A stretch of DNA of 64,000 bases, from the NCBI RefSeq assembly GCF_033546935.1, contig NZ_CP137854.1:1-64000 (forward strand). The letters run 5' to 3'. Origin of the DNA: Xylophilus sp. GOD-11R. GTDB taxonomy: Bacteria > Pseudomonadota > Gammaproteobacteria > Burkholderiales > Burkholderiaceae_C. Under the pieces are notes generated by a model, which was not told the origin of the DNA, made no database searches, and worked only from the letters and a program-made list of their open reading frames with translations. Positions 8,795 through 18,720 of this stretch are shown here, in pieces. The position numbers and the translations under genes were made by a program. Each line of letters starts with the position of its first letter. Position 1 is the first letter of the stretch.

Positions 8795-9370
8795 TCAGGT
8801 CGAATGGGAATTGCTTGCTTCGATGGCTTTGGTTTGGCGGCGACGGGCCATCGCAGCTAGCAGGGCCATGCCAAAAACCAGCATGGGCGCCGTCTCCAGC
8901 TCGGGGACGGGAGAAAGCGCTACGACGGACACGTTGTCCAGTGTGTAAGCACCGTTGCCGGGATTTATATCGAACGTGAGCGTCGAAAGCTCGGTATCTG
9001 CCGTTTGAGTAAAACTGAAATCGGTGACCGCGAATGGCGAGCTGGCAGACCAGATCAACGATCGGTTATTCCAAAGTATTTGGTGATAACCCTGCTCGTT
9101 GTTGGTGCTCTCGAGTTGGAACTCGATTTTGTAATGGGTACCGATCGTCGTCTCGAACATCTGCGAGAAACCATATTTGAATGGCGTATTCCAGAGGATG
9201 GCGCCATTTACTACGGTAGAGTTGTGAAATTCGATATGCCAGTTCGATAAATTGTCTGTCGAGAAATCACCATTCTGGATGAGGTTGGCCGACGAAAATG
9301 CCGGCGTGGCAGCACAGGCAAGGGCCAGTACCACGGCGGCACGGACGGTGGCAAACGATTCAAGGTTCAT
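8795..9370 (-). CDS. PEP-CTERM sorting domain protein
   Basis: An exported surface protein of 191 residues. The N-terminal signal peptide (AAVVLALACAATPAFS) is followed by a beta-rich domain starting NLIQNGDF and ending YTLDNVSVV, as in DUF642/CBM-like PEP-CTERM proteins. The C-terminus is a sorting signal variant: VPELETAPMLVFGMALLA then a basic ARRR cluster, expected to be cut by an exosortase. The ATG at 9370 is placed directly before the signal peptide. Base composition is visibly more AT-rich than the surrounding housekeeping genes, suggesting acquisition. No exosortase gene is in this window. Confidence 0.8.
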   Translation of the reverse strand: MNLESFATVRAAVVLALACAATPAFSSANLIQNGDFSTDNLSNWHIEFHNSTVVNGAILWNTPFKYGFSQMFETTIGTHYKIEFQLESTNNEQGYHQILWNNRSLIWSASSPFAVTDFSFTQTADTELSTLTFDINPGNGAYTLDNVSVVALSPVPELETAPMLVFGMALLAAMARRRQTKAIEASNSHST

Positions 9371-9508
9371 GGCACGTATGTCTGTTGTGAGAAGTGCAAT
9401 GAATCTAAATCGAATTGTCGATTGGGTTCGATGAAATGCCGGCCATCGTGTGGCCTTTTCGGATCCGCTGCGCCGCTTGCATGGGCCCGTCCCATGCCGC
9501 TTACCCAT

Positions 9509-9544
9509 AAAAAAGGCCGGAACCGCGCATCGGCGGTTCCGGCC
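9509..9544 (-). terminator. Rho-independent terminator of the phosphoesterase gene
   Basis: A perfect 12-bp stem (GGCCGGAACCGC at 9515-9526 with GCGGTTCCGGCC at 9533-9544) with a 6-base loop. Read on the minus strand it is followed by a run of six T (9514-9509). It lies 21 bases after the stop of the phosphoesterase gene. Confidence 0.9.
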
Positions 9545-9565
9545 TGGTTCAGCTCGCTCAGGCGT

Positions 9566-11707
9566 TTATTGCGCGAAGTCCAGGGCTCCGGTCAGATCGC
9601 CCATCGGCACATAGCCATTGGCGATCAAGCCTTGGTCCCGCTGGGTAATCCCGGCCAGTTTCGGCAGCCCGAAACGACGCGTAATCAAACGCAGGATCGA
9701 CGCCGTGTCGTATTGCGTCTTGTCGACGTAACCCTTGCGTGCATACGGCGACACGATGATTGCCGGGATACGCGTGCCCGGACCCCAGCGGTCGGCCTTG
9801 GGCACCTTGGCGTGGTCGTAGAAACCGCCGTTTTCGTCGTAGGTGACGACCACGACCATGTTCTTCCACTGCGGGCTTTGTTTCAGCTTTTCGATGACCG
9901 AGGCGATGTGCGCATCGCCCGAGGCGACGTCGGCGTAACCGGCGTGCTGGTTCAGGTTGCCTTGCGGCTTGTAGAACGTGACCGCGGGCAGGGTGCCGGC
10001 GGCGGCATCGGCCAGGAACTGGGTGTCGAAGTCACGCAGGTGGGCGCTGCGGTCGGCCGCGTGCGTGGTCGGATCCAGGTCGGCGAAGTAGTTGAACGGC
10101 TGGTGATGGAACTGGAAGTTCGGCGGGCTCGCGAAGGTGGTGCGGGTGGCCGAGGTGGCGTTGGCCAGCGTGCTGTTCCAGGCGCCGGCGTACCAGGCCC
10201 AGTTGACGCCCTTGGCGCTGAGCAGATCGCCGATGTTGGTGGCAGTCTGCGGCGGCAGGGTGGTGGCGCTGGTGGTGGTGGCGAACAGGCGGGTGCTGTC
10301 GCTCGACGCCGGCGCGTTGCTGCTCGGCTGGTAGGGCGGCTGCATGGTGTTGACCGCGTAGAACTTGCCGGCGGCGTCCTTCGGCGTGATGGTGCCGTCG
10401 GCCTGGTAGACCGGGGCGCCGTTGAGCACGCTGGATGGGTTGCTGCTCGAGGGCGTCAGGCGCACGAATTGGCCGGCGCTGTCGGGATCGACGGCCGAGA
10501 TGCTGGGGTGCGCCGTGGCGGTGTCGGCGTTGGGGTATTCCGGTGCGCAGGCGCAGATGAGGTATTGGTGGTTCAGAAAGGAACCACCGAACGCGCCCAT
10601 GAAGAAGTTGTCGGCCAGCGTGTATTGCTGCGCGATCTTCCACAGCGCCATGCTGCTGCCGTCGTAGTAGCCCATGGAGAGACTGCCGGCGTCGGAGTAG
10701 GCGGTGAAGCGGTCGTTGGCGCCGCCGTTGATCTGCATCTGGTTGTTGTAGAAGCGGTGCACCAGGTCACGCGTGATGACCGATTGCGGCACGACCTTGC
10801 CGGTGTTCTGCACGCCGGCGGCAGCATCGATCTGGAAGGGCTTGTTGGCCCAGCCGACGGTTTCGGCCTGGGTGATGACCGGGGTCTGGCCGGCGGCGGT
10901 GAGGCCACCCCAGGTGGGCGGCAGGGTGGCCAGGGTGGAGCCGTCGAAATCTTTCTGCGCGGTGATGACGCCGTCGGAGCTCGGGTTCACGCCCGGCACG
11001 CCGTTGGCGCCGGGGAACAGGCCGTAGAGGTTGTCGAAGCCGCGGTTTTCGGCGTAGATGACGACCACGGTCTGCACGTTGGCCAGGTCGTCGTCGAGCG
11101 CCAGGCTCTTCGACATGGCGGCCACGCGGTCACCCGTGCCGGCGGCGGCCACGGTGCTCGCGATGCGGCTGGTCATCTGGGCGATTTCGCCCTTGATCGT
11201 GCCCTTGGCGACGGCATCGGTCATGGTGTTGTGGTTGGCCAGCACCGTGTCGGCCGATACGCCGAGGCGGGTGGCCAGGGTGGCGCGGGCGGCTTCGAAG
11301 CTCTGGCCGCGGTCCATCAGCGCCACGAGCTCGGTCGACAGCGCGCTGACCACGCCGTTGGCCTGGGCCGGCGCGCGAAAGACCAGTGCCTGGGTGACGG
11401 CGGTGGTGGTTTTGGTGTCGGGGTCGTAGCGCTTGGCGTCGGTGCCGATCTCGGCCACGACCGCGCCCGAGCCGACCTGCGACAGGCTGTAGGCGCCAGC
11501 GGCGTCGGTGCGGGTGCTGGTCTCGCCGGTGTCGCAGCGGGCGTTGAGGTTGGTGTCGATGCAGACCAGGGCGCTCTGGTAGTAGCTGCCGGTGACGACA
11601 CCGGAGGTCGTCGTGGTGACGACGGGAGAGTTGCTGCCGCCGCAGGCCGACAGGCCGGCGACCAGTGCCGCGATGGGCAGCAGGCGCGAAGGGACGTTCA
11701 AGGACAT
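9566..11707 (-). CDS. Secreted phosphoesterase / acid phosphatase lipoprotein (AcpA / phospholipase C-like)
   Basis: A lipoprotein of about 713 residues from the alkaline-phosphatase-fold phosphoesterase family that includes bacterial phospholipase C and AcpA acid phosphatases. The signal peptide ends in a lipobox LSACGGS near residue 22. An N-terminal Ig-like segment (CIDTNLNARCDTGE) precedes the catalytic domain, which starts near VVVIYAENRGFDNLYG and ends with YDENGGFYDH and GPGTRIPAIIVSPYA, metal-site motifs of the family. The ATG at 11707 fits the signal peptide; an open frame reaches 11806. It is divergent from a di-heme peroxidase, with a Pho-box-like repeat between, so phosphate-starvation control is plausible. 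Phosphomonoesterase versus phospholipase activity cannot be decided from sequence. Confidence 0.87.
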   Translation of the reverse strand: MSLNVPSRLLPIAALVAGLSACGGSNSPVVTTTTSGVVTGSYYQSALVCIDTNLNARCDTGETSTRTDAAGAYSLSQVGSGAVVAEIGTDAKRYDPDTKTTTAVTQALVFRAPAQANGVVSALSTELVALMDRGQSFEAARATLATRLGVSADTVLANHNTMTDAVAKGTIKGEIAQMTSRIASTVAAAGTGDRVAAMSKSLALDDDLANVQTVVVIYAENRGFDNLYGLFPGANGVPGVNPSSDGVITAQKDFDGSTLATLPPTWGGLTAAGQTPVITQAETVGWANKPFQIDAAAGVQNTGKVVPQSVITRDLVHRFYNNQMQINGGANDRFTAYSDAGSLSMGYYDGSSMALWKIAQQYTLADNFFMGAFGGSFLNHQYLICACAPEYPNADTATAHPSISAVDPDSAGQFVRLTPSSSNPSSVLNGAPVYQADGTITPKDAAGKFYAVNTMQPPYQPSSNAPASSDSTRLFATTTSATTLPPQTATNIGDLLSAKGVNWAWYAGAWNSTLANATSATRTTFASPPNFQFHHQPFNYFADLDPTTHAADRSAHLRDFDTQFLADAAAGTLPAVTFYKPQGNLNQHAGYADVASGDAHIASVIEKLKQSPQWKNMVVVVTYDENGGFYDHAKVPKADRWGPGTRIPAIIVSPYARKGYVDKTQYDTASILRLITRRFGLPKLAGITQRDQGLIANGYVPMGDLTGALDFAQ

Positions 11708-11809
11708 GGGGTGGACCTGTTGAATGTTGAATGTTGGGCCGCTGCGCATGCTGGTCATCCGCCATGACAAGTCCGTGGCGCTTTGTATCGGTTCGGTTGC
11801 CTGCAACAG

Positions 11810-11838
11810 GTGTCACGCAACTGCCATAAACCGGTCAT
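11810..11838 (+). promoter_or_regulatory. Pho-box-like direct repeats
   Basis: Three heptamers recur with an 11-bp period: GTGTCAC (11810), CTGCCAT (11821) and CGGTCAT (11832). The 18-mer CTGCCATAAACCGGTCAT differs from the E. coli Pho box CTGTCATAAATCTGTCAT at three positions. It lies between a secreted phosphoesterase and a divergent peroxidase, fitting PhoB control. One caution: the box ends 14 bases before the peroxidase ATG, close for a canonical PhoB promoter reading rightward. Confidence 0.5.
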
Positions 11839-11852
11839 AGCCTCCAGCGCCC

Positions 11853-13145
11853 ATGAGCTCATCGCGCCTGCTGTCCCTCGCCGCCCTGCTGGCGGTTCTC
11901 GTCCTGCCGGGTTGCCAGCGGCCCACCGAGTCCAACGCGCCGCCGGCCGCATCGCCCACCACCACTACGGCCGAAAAGCCGCGCCCGGCGGGTGCCGACG
12001 GCATCTACGCGGTGACCCTGGCGCGCCAGCCGAGCGCGGCCGAGATGGCGGTGGTGGGGCGCGCGATGTTCTCGGATCCGGGCCTGTCGGCCTCGGGCCA
12101 GATGTCCTGCGCCAGCTGCCACAGCCCGCAGCACGCCTACGGTCCGCCCGACGACCTGGCGGTGCAGCACGGCGGCCCCGACGGCAAGCAGCCCGGCGTG
12201 CGGGCCGTGCCCTCGCTGCGCTACCTGCAGACGGTCACGGCCTTCAGCGAACACCACTTCGACAACGACGGCGACGACAGCGTCGATGCGGGCCCCACCG
12301 GCGGCCACACCTGGGACGGCCGTTCGGATTCCACCCACGCGCAGGCAGCGGTGCCGTTGCTGTCGACCTACGAGATGGCCAATGCCTCGCCCGCCGAGGT
12401 CGTCGCCAGGCTGCGCCGCGCGCCGTATGCGGACCAGTTCCGCGCGACCTTCGGCCAGGACATCTTCGACGACGACACCAAGGCCTTCCGCTGGGCCTCG
12501 ATGGCGCTGGAGGTGTTCCAGGAAACGCCGGAGGAGTTCTATCCCTTCGACAGCAAGTTCGACGCGGTGCTGCGCAAGCAGGCCAAATTCACCGCGCAGG
12601 AAGCGCGCGGCCAGGCGCTGTTCAACGACGAGAAAAAAGGCAACTGCGCTTCCTGCCACATCAGCGCGTTCACCTCCGACGGCGGCTTTCCGCTGTTCTC
12701 CGATTTCGGGCTGATCGCCATCGGCGTGCCACGCAATCCGGCGATTCCGGCCAATGCCGATCCGGCGTATTTCGACCTCGGCCTGTGTGGCCCGCTGCGC
12801 ACCGATCTGCAGGACCGGCCCGAGTTCTGCGGCCTGTTCCGCACGCCTTCGCTGCGCAATGTGTCGACCCGCCACGTCTTCATGCACAACGGTGTCTTCC
12901 ACTCGCTCGACGAGGTGCTGCGCTTCTACGTGCAGCGCGATGTGCGACCCGAGCGCTTCTACCCGCGCAAGCCCGACGGCAGCGTGGCGCGATACGACGA
13001 TCTGCCGGCCAAATACCACGGCAACCTCAACGCCGACGCGCCCTTCGACCGGGAGCCGGGACAGCGTCCGGTATGGAGCGAAGCCGATATCCGCGACGTC
13101 GTGGCCTTCCTGAAAACGCTCGACGACGGCTGGCGTTCGCATTGA
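11853..13145 (+). CDS. Di-heme cytochrome c peroxidase / MauG-family lipoprotein
   Basis: A 430-residue exported protein with two c-type heme motifs: CASCHSP near residue 86 and CASCHIS near residue 267. The signal peptide ends in the lipobox VLPGC, so it is probably lipid-anchored facing the periplasm. Conserved family segments include [18 protein letters not shown] and [19 protein letters not shown]. It belongs to the CcpA/MauG superfamily; reduction of H2O2 or oxidation of a partner are the known roles. Its divergent neighbour is the phosphoesterase lipoprotein, and the two may form a co-regulated pair. Confidence 0.87.
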   Translation: MSSSRLLSLAALLAVLVLPGCQRPTESNAPPAASPTTTTAEKPRPAGADGIYAVTLARQPSAAEMAVVGRAMFSDPGLSASGQMSCASCHSPQHAYGPPDDLAVQHGGPDGKQPGVRAVPSLRYLQTVTAFSEHHFDNDGDDSVDAGPTGGHTWDGRSDSTHAQAAVPLLSTYEMANASPAEVVARLRRAPYADQFRATFGQDIFDDDTKAFRWASMALEVFQETPEEFYPFDSKFDAVLRKQAKFTAQEARGQALFNDEKKGNCASCHISAFTSDGGFPLFSDFGLIAIGVPRNPAIPANADPAYFDLGLCGPLRTDLQDRPEFCGLFRTPSLRNVSTRHVFMHNGVFHSLDEVLRFYVQRDVRPERFYPRKPDGSVARYDDLPAKYHGNLNADAPFDREPGQRPVWSEADIRDVVAFLKTLDDGWRSH

Positions 13146-13174
13146 TTCATGCGGGGGGCCGCGAGAGGCAACGG

Positions 13175-13180
13175 TAAAAT
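13175..13180 (+). promoter_or_regulatory. Putative -10 element of tkt
   Basis: TAAAAT in the short gap between the peroxidase gene and tkt, predicting a transcript start near 13187 and a leader of about 35 bases. No strong -35 hexamer is seen, which is common in GC-rich betaproteobacteria. Confidence 0.4.
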
Positions 13181-13221
13181 CGCCGCCTTTCGACGACTAT
13201 CCACCAGCCGGATCCTCCCAA

Positions 13222-15273
13222 ATGGTCTCCTCCCCGCAACTGGCCAACGCAATCCGTGCGCTGGCAATGGACGCAGTACAACAGGCCAATTCCGGCCATC
13301 CGGGCGCGCCGATGGGCATGGCCGACATGGCCACCGCGCTCTGGACCCAGCACCTCAAGCACAACCCGGCCAACCCGCAGTGGTTCGACCGCGACCGCTT
13401 CGTGCTGTCCAACGGCCACGCCTCGATGCTGCTCTACGCGGTGCTGCACCTCAGCGGCTACGACCTGCCGGTGAGCGAGCTGCGCAACTTCCGCCAGTTG
13501 CACAGCAAGACCCCCGGTCATCCGGAATTCGGCTACACCGCCGGCGTCGAGACCACCACCGGCCCGCTGGGCCAGGGCATCACCAACGCGGTGGGCTTCG
13601 CCCTCGCCGAGAAGCTGCTGGCTGCCGAGTTCAATCGCGAAGGCCATGCCATCGTCGACCATCACACCTACGCCTTCCTGGGCGACGGCTGCCTGATGGA
13701 AGGCATCAGCCACGAGGCCGCAGCCCTGGCCGGTGCCTGGAAGCTCAACAAGCTCGTCGCGCTCTACGACGACAACGGCATCTCCATCGACGGCCCGGTC
13801 TCGCCCTGGTTCGTCGACGATACCCCGGCGCGTTTCCGCGCCTACGGCTGGAACGTCATCGGCCCGGTCGACGGCCATGACGGCGAAGCCATCGCCGCGG
13901 CCATCGGCAGCGCCAAGACCTCGGCCACCGCGCCGACGCTCATCGTCTGCAAGACCGCCATCGGCAAGGGTTCGCCCAACCGCGCCGGCACGGCCAAGGC
14001 GCACGGCGAGCCGCTCGGCGCCGCCGAGATCGAACTCACCCGCGCGGCCCTCGAATGGACCTCGGTGCCCTTCGAGATTCCGGCCGAGATCCAGTCCGCC
14101 TGGGACGCCCGCGATGCCGGTGCCAAGGCAGAAGCCGCCTGGCAGAAGCGCTTCGACGCCTACGCCGCCGCGCACCCGGCGCTGGCCGCCGAGTTCACCC
14201 GACGCATGAAGGGCGAGCTGCCGAAGAACTTCGCGCAGACCGCGGTCGACGCCGCCGTGGCCGCCCACACCAAGGCCGAGACGGTCGCCAGCCGCAAGGC
14301 CAGCCAGATCGCCCTGGAAGCCTTCACCGCCGCGTTGCCCGAAATGCTTGGCGGCAGCGCCGACCTGACCGGCTCCAACCTCACCAACACCTCCAGCACC
14401 GCGCCGCTGCGCATCGACGAAACCGGCACCGTGGTGCTGGGCGCGACGGCCGCCGGCCTGCCGGTGATCGGCCGCCACATCAACTACGGCGTGCGCGAGT
14501 TCGGCATGGCCGCCATCATGAACGGCGTGGCCCTGCACGGCGGCTACATCCCTTACGGCGGCACCTTCCTCACCTTCAGCGACTACAGCCGCAACGCCAT
14601 CCGCATGGCCGCGCTGATGAAGCTGCGCGTGGTGCACGTGTTCACCCACGACTCCATCGGCCTGGGCGAAGACGGCCCCACCCACCAGTCGGTGGAGCAT
14701 GCGGCCAGCCTGCGCCTGATACCCAACCTGGACGTCTGGCGTCCGGGCGACACCGCCGAGACGGCGGTCGCCTGGGCGGTCGCCCTGGAAAACGCCACGC
14801 GCCCGACCGCGCTGCTGCTGTCGCGCCAGAACCTGCCCTACGCGCCCAAGCGCGACCTCGGCGATATCAGCCGCGGCGCCTACGTGCTGTCCGAACCCAA
14901 GGACGTGGGACTCAACCGCAAGCCCGTCGCCGTCATCCTGGCCACCGGTTCCGAAGTGCAGCTGGCTCTGAAGGCGCAGGAGATCCTGGCGCGCGCCAAG
15001 GTCGCGGTACGCGTGGTGTCGGTGCCCAGCACCACCGCCTTCGACCGCCAGGACGTGGCCTACAAGAAGTCCGTGCTGCCGGCCGGCATGCCGCGCGTGG
15101 CGGTCGAGGCCGGTGTCACCGACGGCTGGTGGAAATACGGCTGCGACGCGGTCATCGGCCTGGATCGCTACGGCGAATCGGCGCCGGCCAACGTGCTGTT
15201 CCCGCTGTTCGGCTTCACCGCCGACAACGTGGCCGCCACGGTCCGCAAGGTGTTGACCACCAAGCGCCGCTGA
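13222..15273 (+). CDS. tkt: Transketolase
   Basis: A cytoplasmic thiamine-diphosphate enzyme of the pentose phosphate pathway (683 residues, normal length) that moves two-carbon ketol units between sugar phosphates. The N-terminal [14 protein letters not shown] segment, the ThDP motif [12 protein letters not shown] (about 155), and the pyrimidine-domain [13 protein letters not shown] (about 480) are all present. It heads a compact run with an acetyltransferase and gap, coupling pentose-phosphate and glycolytic triose steps. Confidence 0.97.
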   Translation: MVSSPQLANAIRALAMDAVQQANSGHPGAPMGMADMATALWTQHLKHNPANPQWFDRDRFVLSNGHASMLLYAVLHLSGYDLPVSELRNFRQLHSKTPGHPEFGYTAGVETTTGPLGQGITNAVGFALAEKLLAAEFNREGHAIVDHHTYAFLGDGCLMEGISHEAAALAGAWKLNKLVALYDDNGISIDGPVSPWFVDDTPARFRAYGWNVIGPVDGHDGEAIAAAIGSAKTSATAPTLIVCKTAIGKGSPNRAGTAKAHGEPLGAAEIELTRAALEWTSVPFEIPAEIQSAWDARDAGAKAEAAWQKRFDAYAAAHPALAAEFTRRMKGELPKNFAQTAVDAAVAAHTKAETVASRKASQIALEAFTAALPEMLGGSADLTGSNLTNTSSTAPLRIDETGTVVLGATAAGLPVIGRHINYGVREFGMAAIMNGVALHGGYIPYGGTFLTFSDYSRNAIRMAALMKLRVVHVFTHDSIGLGEDGPTHQSVEHAASLRLIPNLDVWRPGDTAETAVAWAVALENATRPTALLLSRQNLPYAPKRDLGDISRGAYVLSEPKDVGLNRKPVAVILATGSEVQLALKAQEILARAKVAVRVVSVPSTTAFDRQDVAYKKSVLPAGMPRVAVEAGVTDGWWKYGCDAVIGLDRYGESAPANVLFPLFGFTADNVAATVRKVLTTKRR

Positions 15274-15292
15274 ACGCGTCGGCCGAGCGTCG

Positions 15293-15886
15293 ATGAACGT
15301 CGATGAAGTTCGGGTGAGTGACTTCCCCGTGCTGCGCACGGAGCGTCTGGTGCTGCGCGAGATCGTGCATGCCGACGCGCCGGCGCTGCTGGGCATCCAC
15401 GGCGACAGCACGGCCATGCACTACATGTTCTGCGAGCCGATGCGGGACCTGGAAGAATCGCATGCCTGGATCGGTCGTTTCGCCGCCGAGCGGCTCGCGC
15501 CGGCGCCCTGCATCCGCTGGGGCATCGAGCGGCAGTCCGACGGCGCCTTCATCGGCACCTGCGGCATGTACGACTGGGTCCAGGGCTGGCGCCGCTGCTC
15601 CGTCGGTTATGCGCTGGCCAGTTTCGCGTGGGGGCTGGGTTACATGCGCGAGGCGATGTCGGCGCTGCTCGAATGGCTCATGGGCCCGATGCAGATCAAC
15701 CGCGTCGGCGCGGAAATCCATCCCACCAACACCCCATCGCTGCGGCTGGCGCGCGGCCTGGGCTTCGAGGTCGAGGGCACGCTGCGGCAGGCCCTGGTCT
15801 GGAAGAACCAGCCGCACGACGTGCTGCTTCTGTCATTGATCCGGCCGGATTTCGATTCGGCCGCACTGGTTTCCCATCATCCTTAA
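15293..15886 (+). CDS. GNAT-family N-acetyltransferase (RimJ/RimL-like)
   Basis: A 197-residue acetyltransferase. It begins LRTERLVLREI, the usual opening of RimJ/RimL-type enzymes. The acetyl-CoA region follows in the order VGYALASFAWGLGYMREAM, then a cap helix, then IHPTNTPSLRLARGLGFEVEGTLRQA. The substrate is unknown; this subfamily includes ribosomal-protein and small-molecule acetyltransferases. It lies 19 bases after tkt and 12 before gap, so it is likely co-transcribed with them. Confidence 0.88.
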   Translation: MNVDEVRVSDFPVLRTERLVLREIVHADAPALLGIHGDSTAMHYMFCEPMRDLEESHAWIGRFAAERLAPAPCIRWGIERQSDGAFIGTCGMYDWVQGWRRCSVGYALASFAWGLGYMREAMSALLEWLMGPMQINRVGAEIHPTNTPSLRLARGLGFEVEGTLRQALVWKNQPHDVLLLSLIRPDFDSAALVSHHP

Positions 15887-16900
<1,014 letters not shown>

Positions 16901-16920
16901 GCGGTCGGCACTGCCTCAGC

Positions 16921-16949
16921 AAAAAACGCGCTCCCCGGAGCGCGTTTTT
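16921..16949 (+). terminator. Terminator between gap and the DUF2076 gene (bidirectional)
   Basis: An 8-bp stem CGCGCTCC (16927-16934) with GGAGCGCG (16937-16944), two-base loop, A-run before and five T after. It lies 20 bases after the gap stop and can also work leftward for the convergent gene ending at 16970. Confidence 0.9.
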
Positions 16950-16969
16950 CTTGGGCGGGGCCGAACCCG

Positions 16970-17722
16970 TCAGACGAAGTTGTCGCCGTCGTCCCCATAG
17001 TCGGCGGCGTCGTTGTCGGCCCAGCTCGCGCCGTCGTCGAAGGCGCCGTCGAGAAAGCCCTGCTGCTGTTGGTCGCCGCCCGCCCGGCCGTCGTCGACGA
17101 AGACGTTCTCGGTGATGTTTTCCGTCATCGGAGCGCCGAGCGAGCCGGCATCGCCCGAGCCCATCAGGCCGCTGGCGTTGGCCGCGTTGTGGCCGCCACC
17201 GTTGATCAAATGCTCGATGCCGTTGAAGAGGAACATGCCGCCCGCCACGCCGGCAGCAGTGGTGGCCGCCTGGCCGAGAAAGCTGGAGCCGCCGGACGCT
17301 TGGGGTGCTGCCGCTTGCGGGGCCGCGGGCTGCGCGCCGCCGCCGAACCAGCGGTTGCGCCAGCCCTGCGGTTGGGCCTGGGGATGGCTGCCCTGGTTCT
17401 GGGGCGTGGCGCTGGCTTCGTAGCGCGGGTCGGGCGAAAAAGCCTGCGACGGTGCACGACCGAAGCCTTCGGGCGCACCGCCGAGGAAGCTGCCGCCGCC
17501 CTGCGGCTGGGCTTGCTGGCGCAGCATGTCGATCTGGCGGTTGGCTTCGGCCAGTGCACGCTCGACCAGCAGGCAGCGCTGCACCAGCAGGTAGGTGGAG
17601 TCGGCATGGCCGTCGAGCCTGCTGCGGATGAGCGCGTCGGCTTCGGCGTCCTTGTGGACCGTGCCGGCGGCCTGCAGCCGGCCGAGGAATTCGTCCAGCA
17701 GGGTGTGTTCTTGGGGCGTCAT
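16970..17722 (-). CDS. DUF2076 family protein
   Basis: A 250-residue protein of the DUF2076 (COG3416) family, function unknown. The N-terminal helical region (TPQEHTLLDEFLGRL, then LIRSRLDGHADSTYLLVQRCLLVERALAEANRQI split by a short linker) is typical and probably coiled. A Gln/Pro/Gly-rich linker follows (about 90-160), then a hydrophobic Gly/Ala segment AATTAAGVAGGMFLFNGIEHL and an acidic tail rich in Asp. The ATG at 17722 starts the conserved region; upstream frame is weak. It lies downstream of the transglutaminase gene on the same strand, 88 bases away. Confidence 0.82.
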   Translation of the reverse strand: MTPQEHTLLDEFLGRLQAAGTVHKDAEADALIRSRLDGHADSTYLLVQRCLLVERALAEANRQIDMLRQQAQPQGGGSFLGGAPEGFGRAPSQAFSPDPRYEASATPQNQGSHPQAQPQGWRNRWFGGGAQPAAPQAAAPQASGGSSFLGQAATTAAGVAGGMFLFNGIEHLINGGGHNAANASGLMGSGDAGSLGAPMTENITENVFVDDGRAGGDQQQQGFLDGAFDDGASWADNDAADYGDDGDNFV

Positions 17723-17810
17723 GTCGGGGCTCCTTGAATGGAAAGACCGGTGGTGAAGATAACGCTTGCGGCGCATGTCCGGGGCCGTTCGGACCTCTCG
17801 CGCGATGGGT

Positions 17811-18635
17811 TTAAGGCTGGCCTAAGGGCCTGGGATCGGCGGCGGGCTCGTCGAGCCGCTCGACCGACACCTTCATCTCCGCGATCTCCAGCGGGCGCGG
17901 CCCGTAGTCGGAGATGAAGGCCACGTCGGCGGCGTCGCGCCCGTAGGCCAGCACGATGCGCCCACCGCGCGGTGCGGCCTGCGTGGCGTCGAAGGTGTAC
18001 CAGCGGCCGCCGACGAAGGCCTCGAACCAGGCGTGCATGTCCATCGGGTCGAGCTGCCACAGGTAGCCCACCACGAGGCGCGCCGGAATTTGCAGCGCGC
18101 GGCAGAGCGACACGCCGAGATGCGAAAAGTCGCGGCAAACGCCGGCACCGTGCGCCAGGGTGTCGGCCCCGTCGGTGCTGGCGTCGCTCTCGCCGTAGCG
18201 GTATTTGATGTTCGCGTGGATCCAGGCGCGGATCGCCTCGGCCTGCGCATAGCCGGGCGCCGCGTCGCCCACGATGCGCAGGGCGTCGGCGGCCATGGTG
18301 TCGCTCGGGCAATAGCGGCTGGGCAGCAAGTAGTGCAGCACGTCGTCGGGCAAGGCTTCCACCGGCGTGTGCGGCGCATCGGGGGCCACGGCAATCTCGT
18401 CGGCGGTCATTACCGTCATGTCGACGGCCACGCACATGTCGCCGGCCGGCACGGTGAAGCGCTGGCAGAGATTGCCGTAGGGGTCGACGAATTCGGTGGT
18501 GGGCACCCAGGGCTCGAGCGTGTAGCGCTCGGCGGCGAGCCACTGGGCGAGACCGCTGCGTGGGCGGAGGATGGCGACGACGGGGGTATCGGCCGCGACC
18601 CGTAGGGTCATGGCGCAACGGGCCTGGAGTTTCAT
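17811..18635 (-). CDS. Transglutaminase-like cysteine peptidase family protein
   Basis: A 274-residue protein of the bacterial transglutaminase-like superfamily. The catalytic triad is visible: Cys in GAGVCRDFSHLG, His in MDMHAWFEAFV and Asp in WYTFDATQ. An N-terminal beta-rich domain (about 1-90) precedes it, as in the COG1305 proteins, which act as proteases or amidases rather than cross-linkers. There is no signal peptide. The ATG at 18635 (MKLQARC) is chosen because upstream codons have no family features. Substrate unknown. Confidence 0.87.
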   Translation of the reverse strand: MKLQARCAMTLRVAADTPVVAILRPRSGLAQWLAAERYTLEPWVPTTEFVDPYGNLCQRFTVPAGDMCVAVDMTVMTADEIAVAPDAPHTPVEALPDDVLHYLLPSRYCPSDTMAADALRIVGDAAPGYAQAEAIRAWIHANIKYRYGESDASTDGADTLAHGAGVCRDFSHLGVSLCRALQIPARLVVGYLWQLDPMDMHAWFEAFVGGRWYTFDATQAAPRGGRIVLAYGRDAADVAFISDYGPRPLEIAEMKVSVERLDEPAADPRPLGQP

Positions 18636-18720
18636 GCGACGACTCTCGCCGCGACGGCCCGCCAGCGTCGTCGGATAAGGCGCCGGCCGCCTGTCACGGC
18701 GCGGCCGTATCCTCGGCCGG

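Noticed and set aside
9422..11767. A 781-codon plus-strand frame opposite the phosphoesterase gene
   Set aside because: Gly/Arg/Val-rich shadow sequence without motifs; it also runs through the minus-strand gene's terminator.
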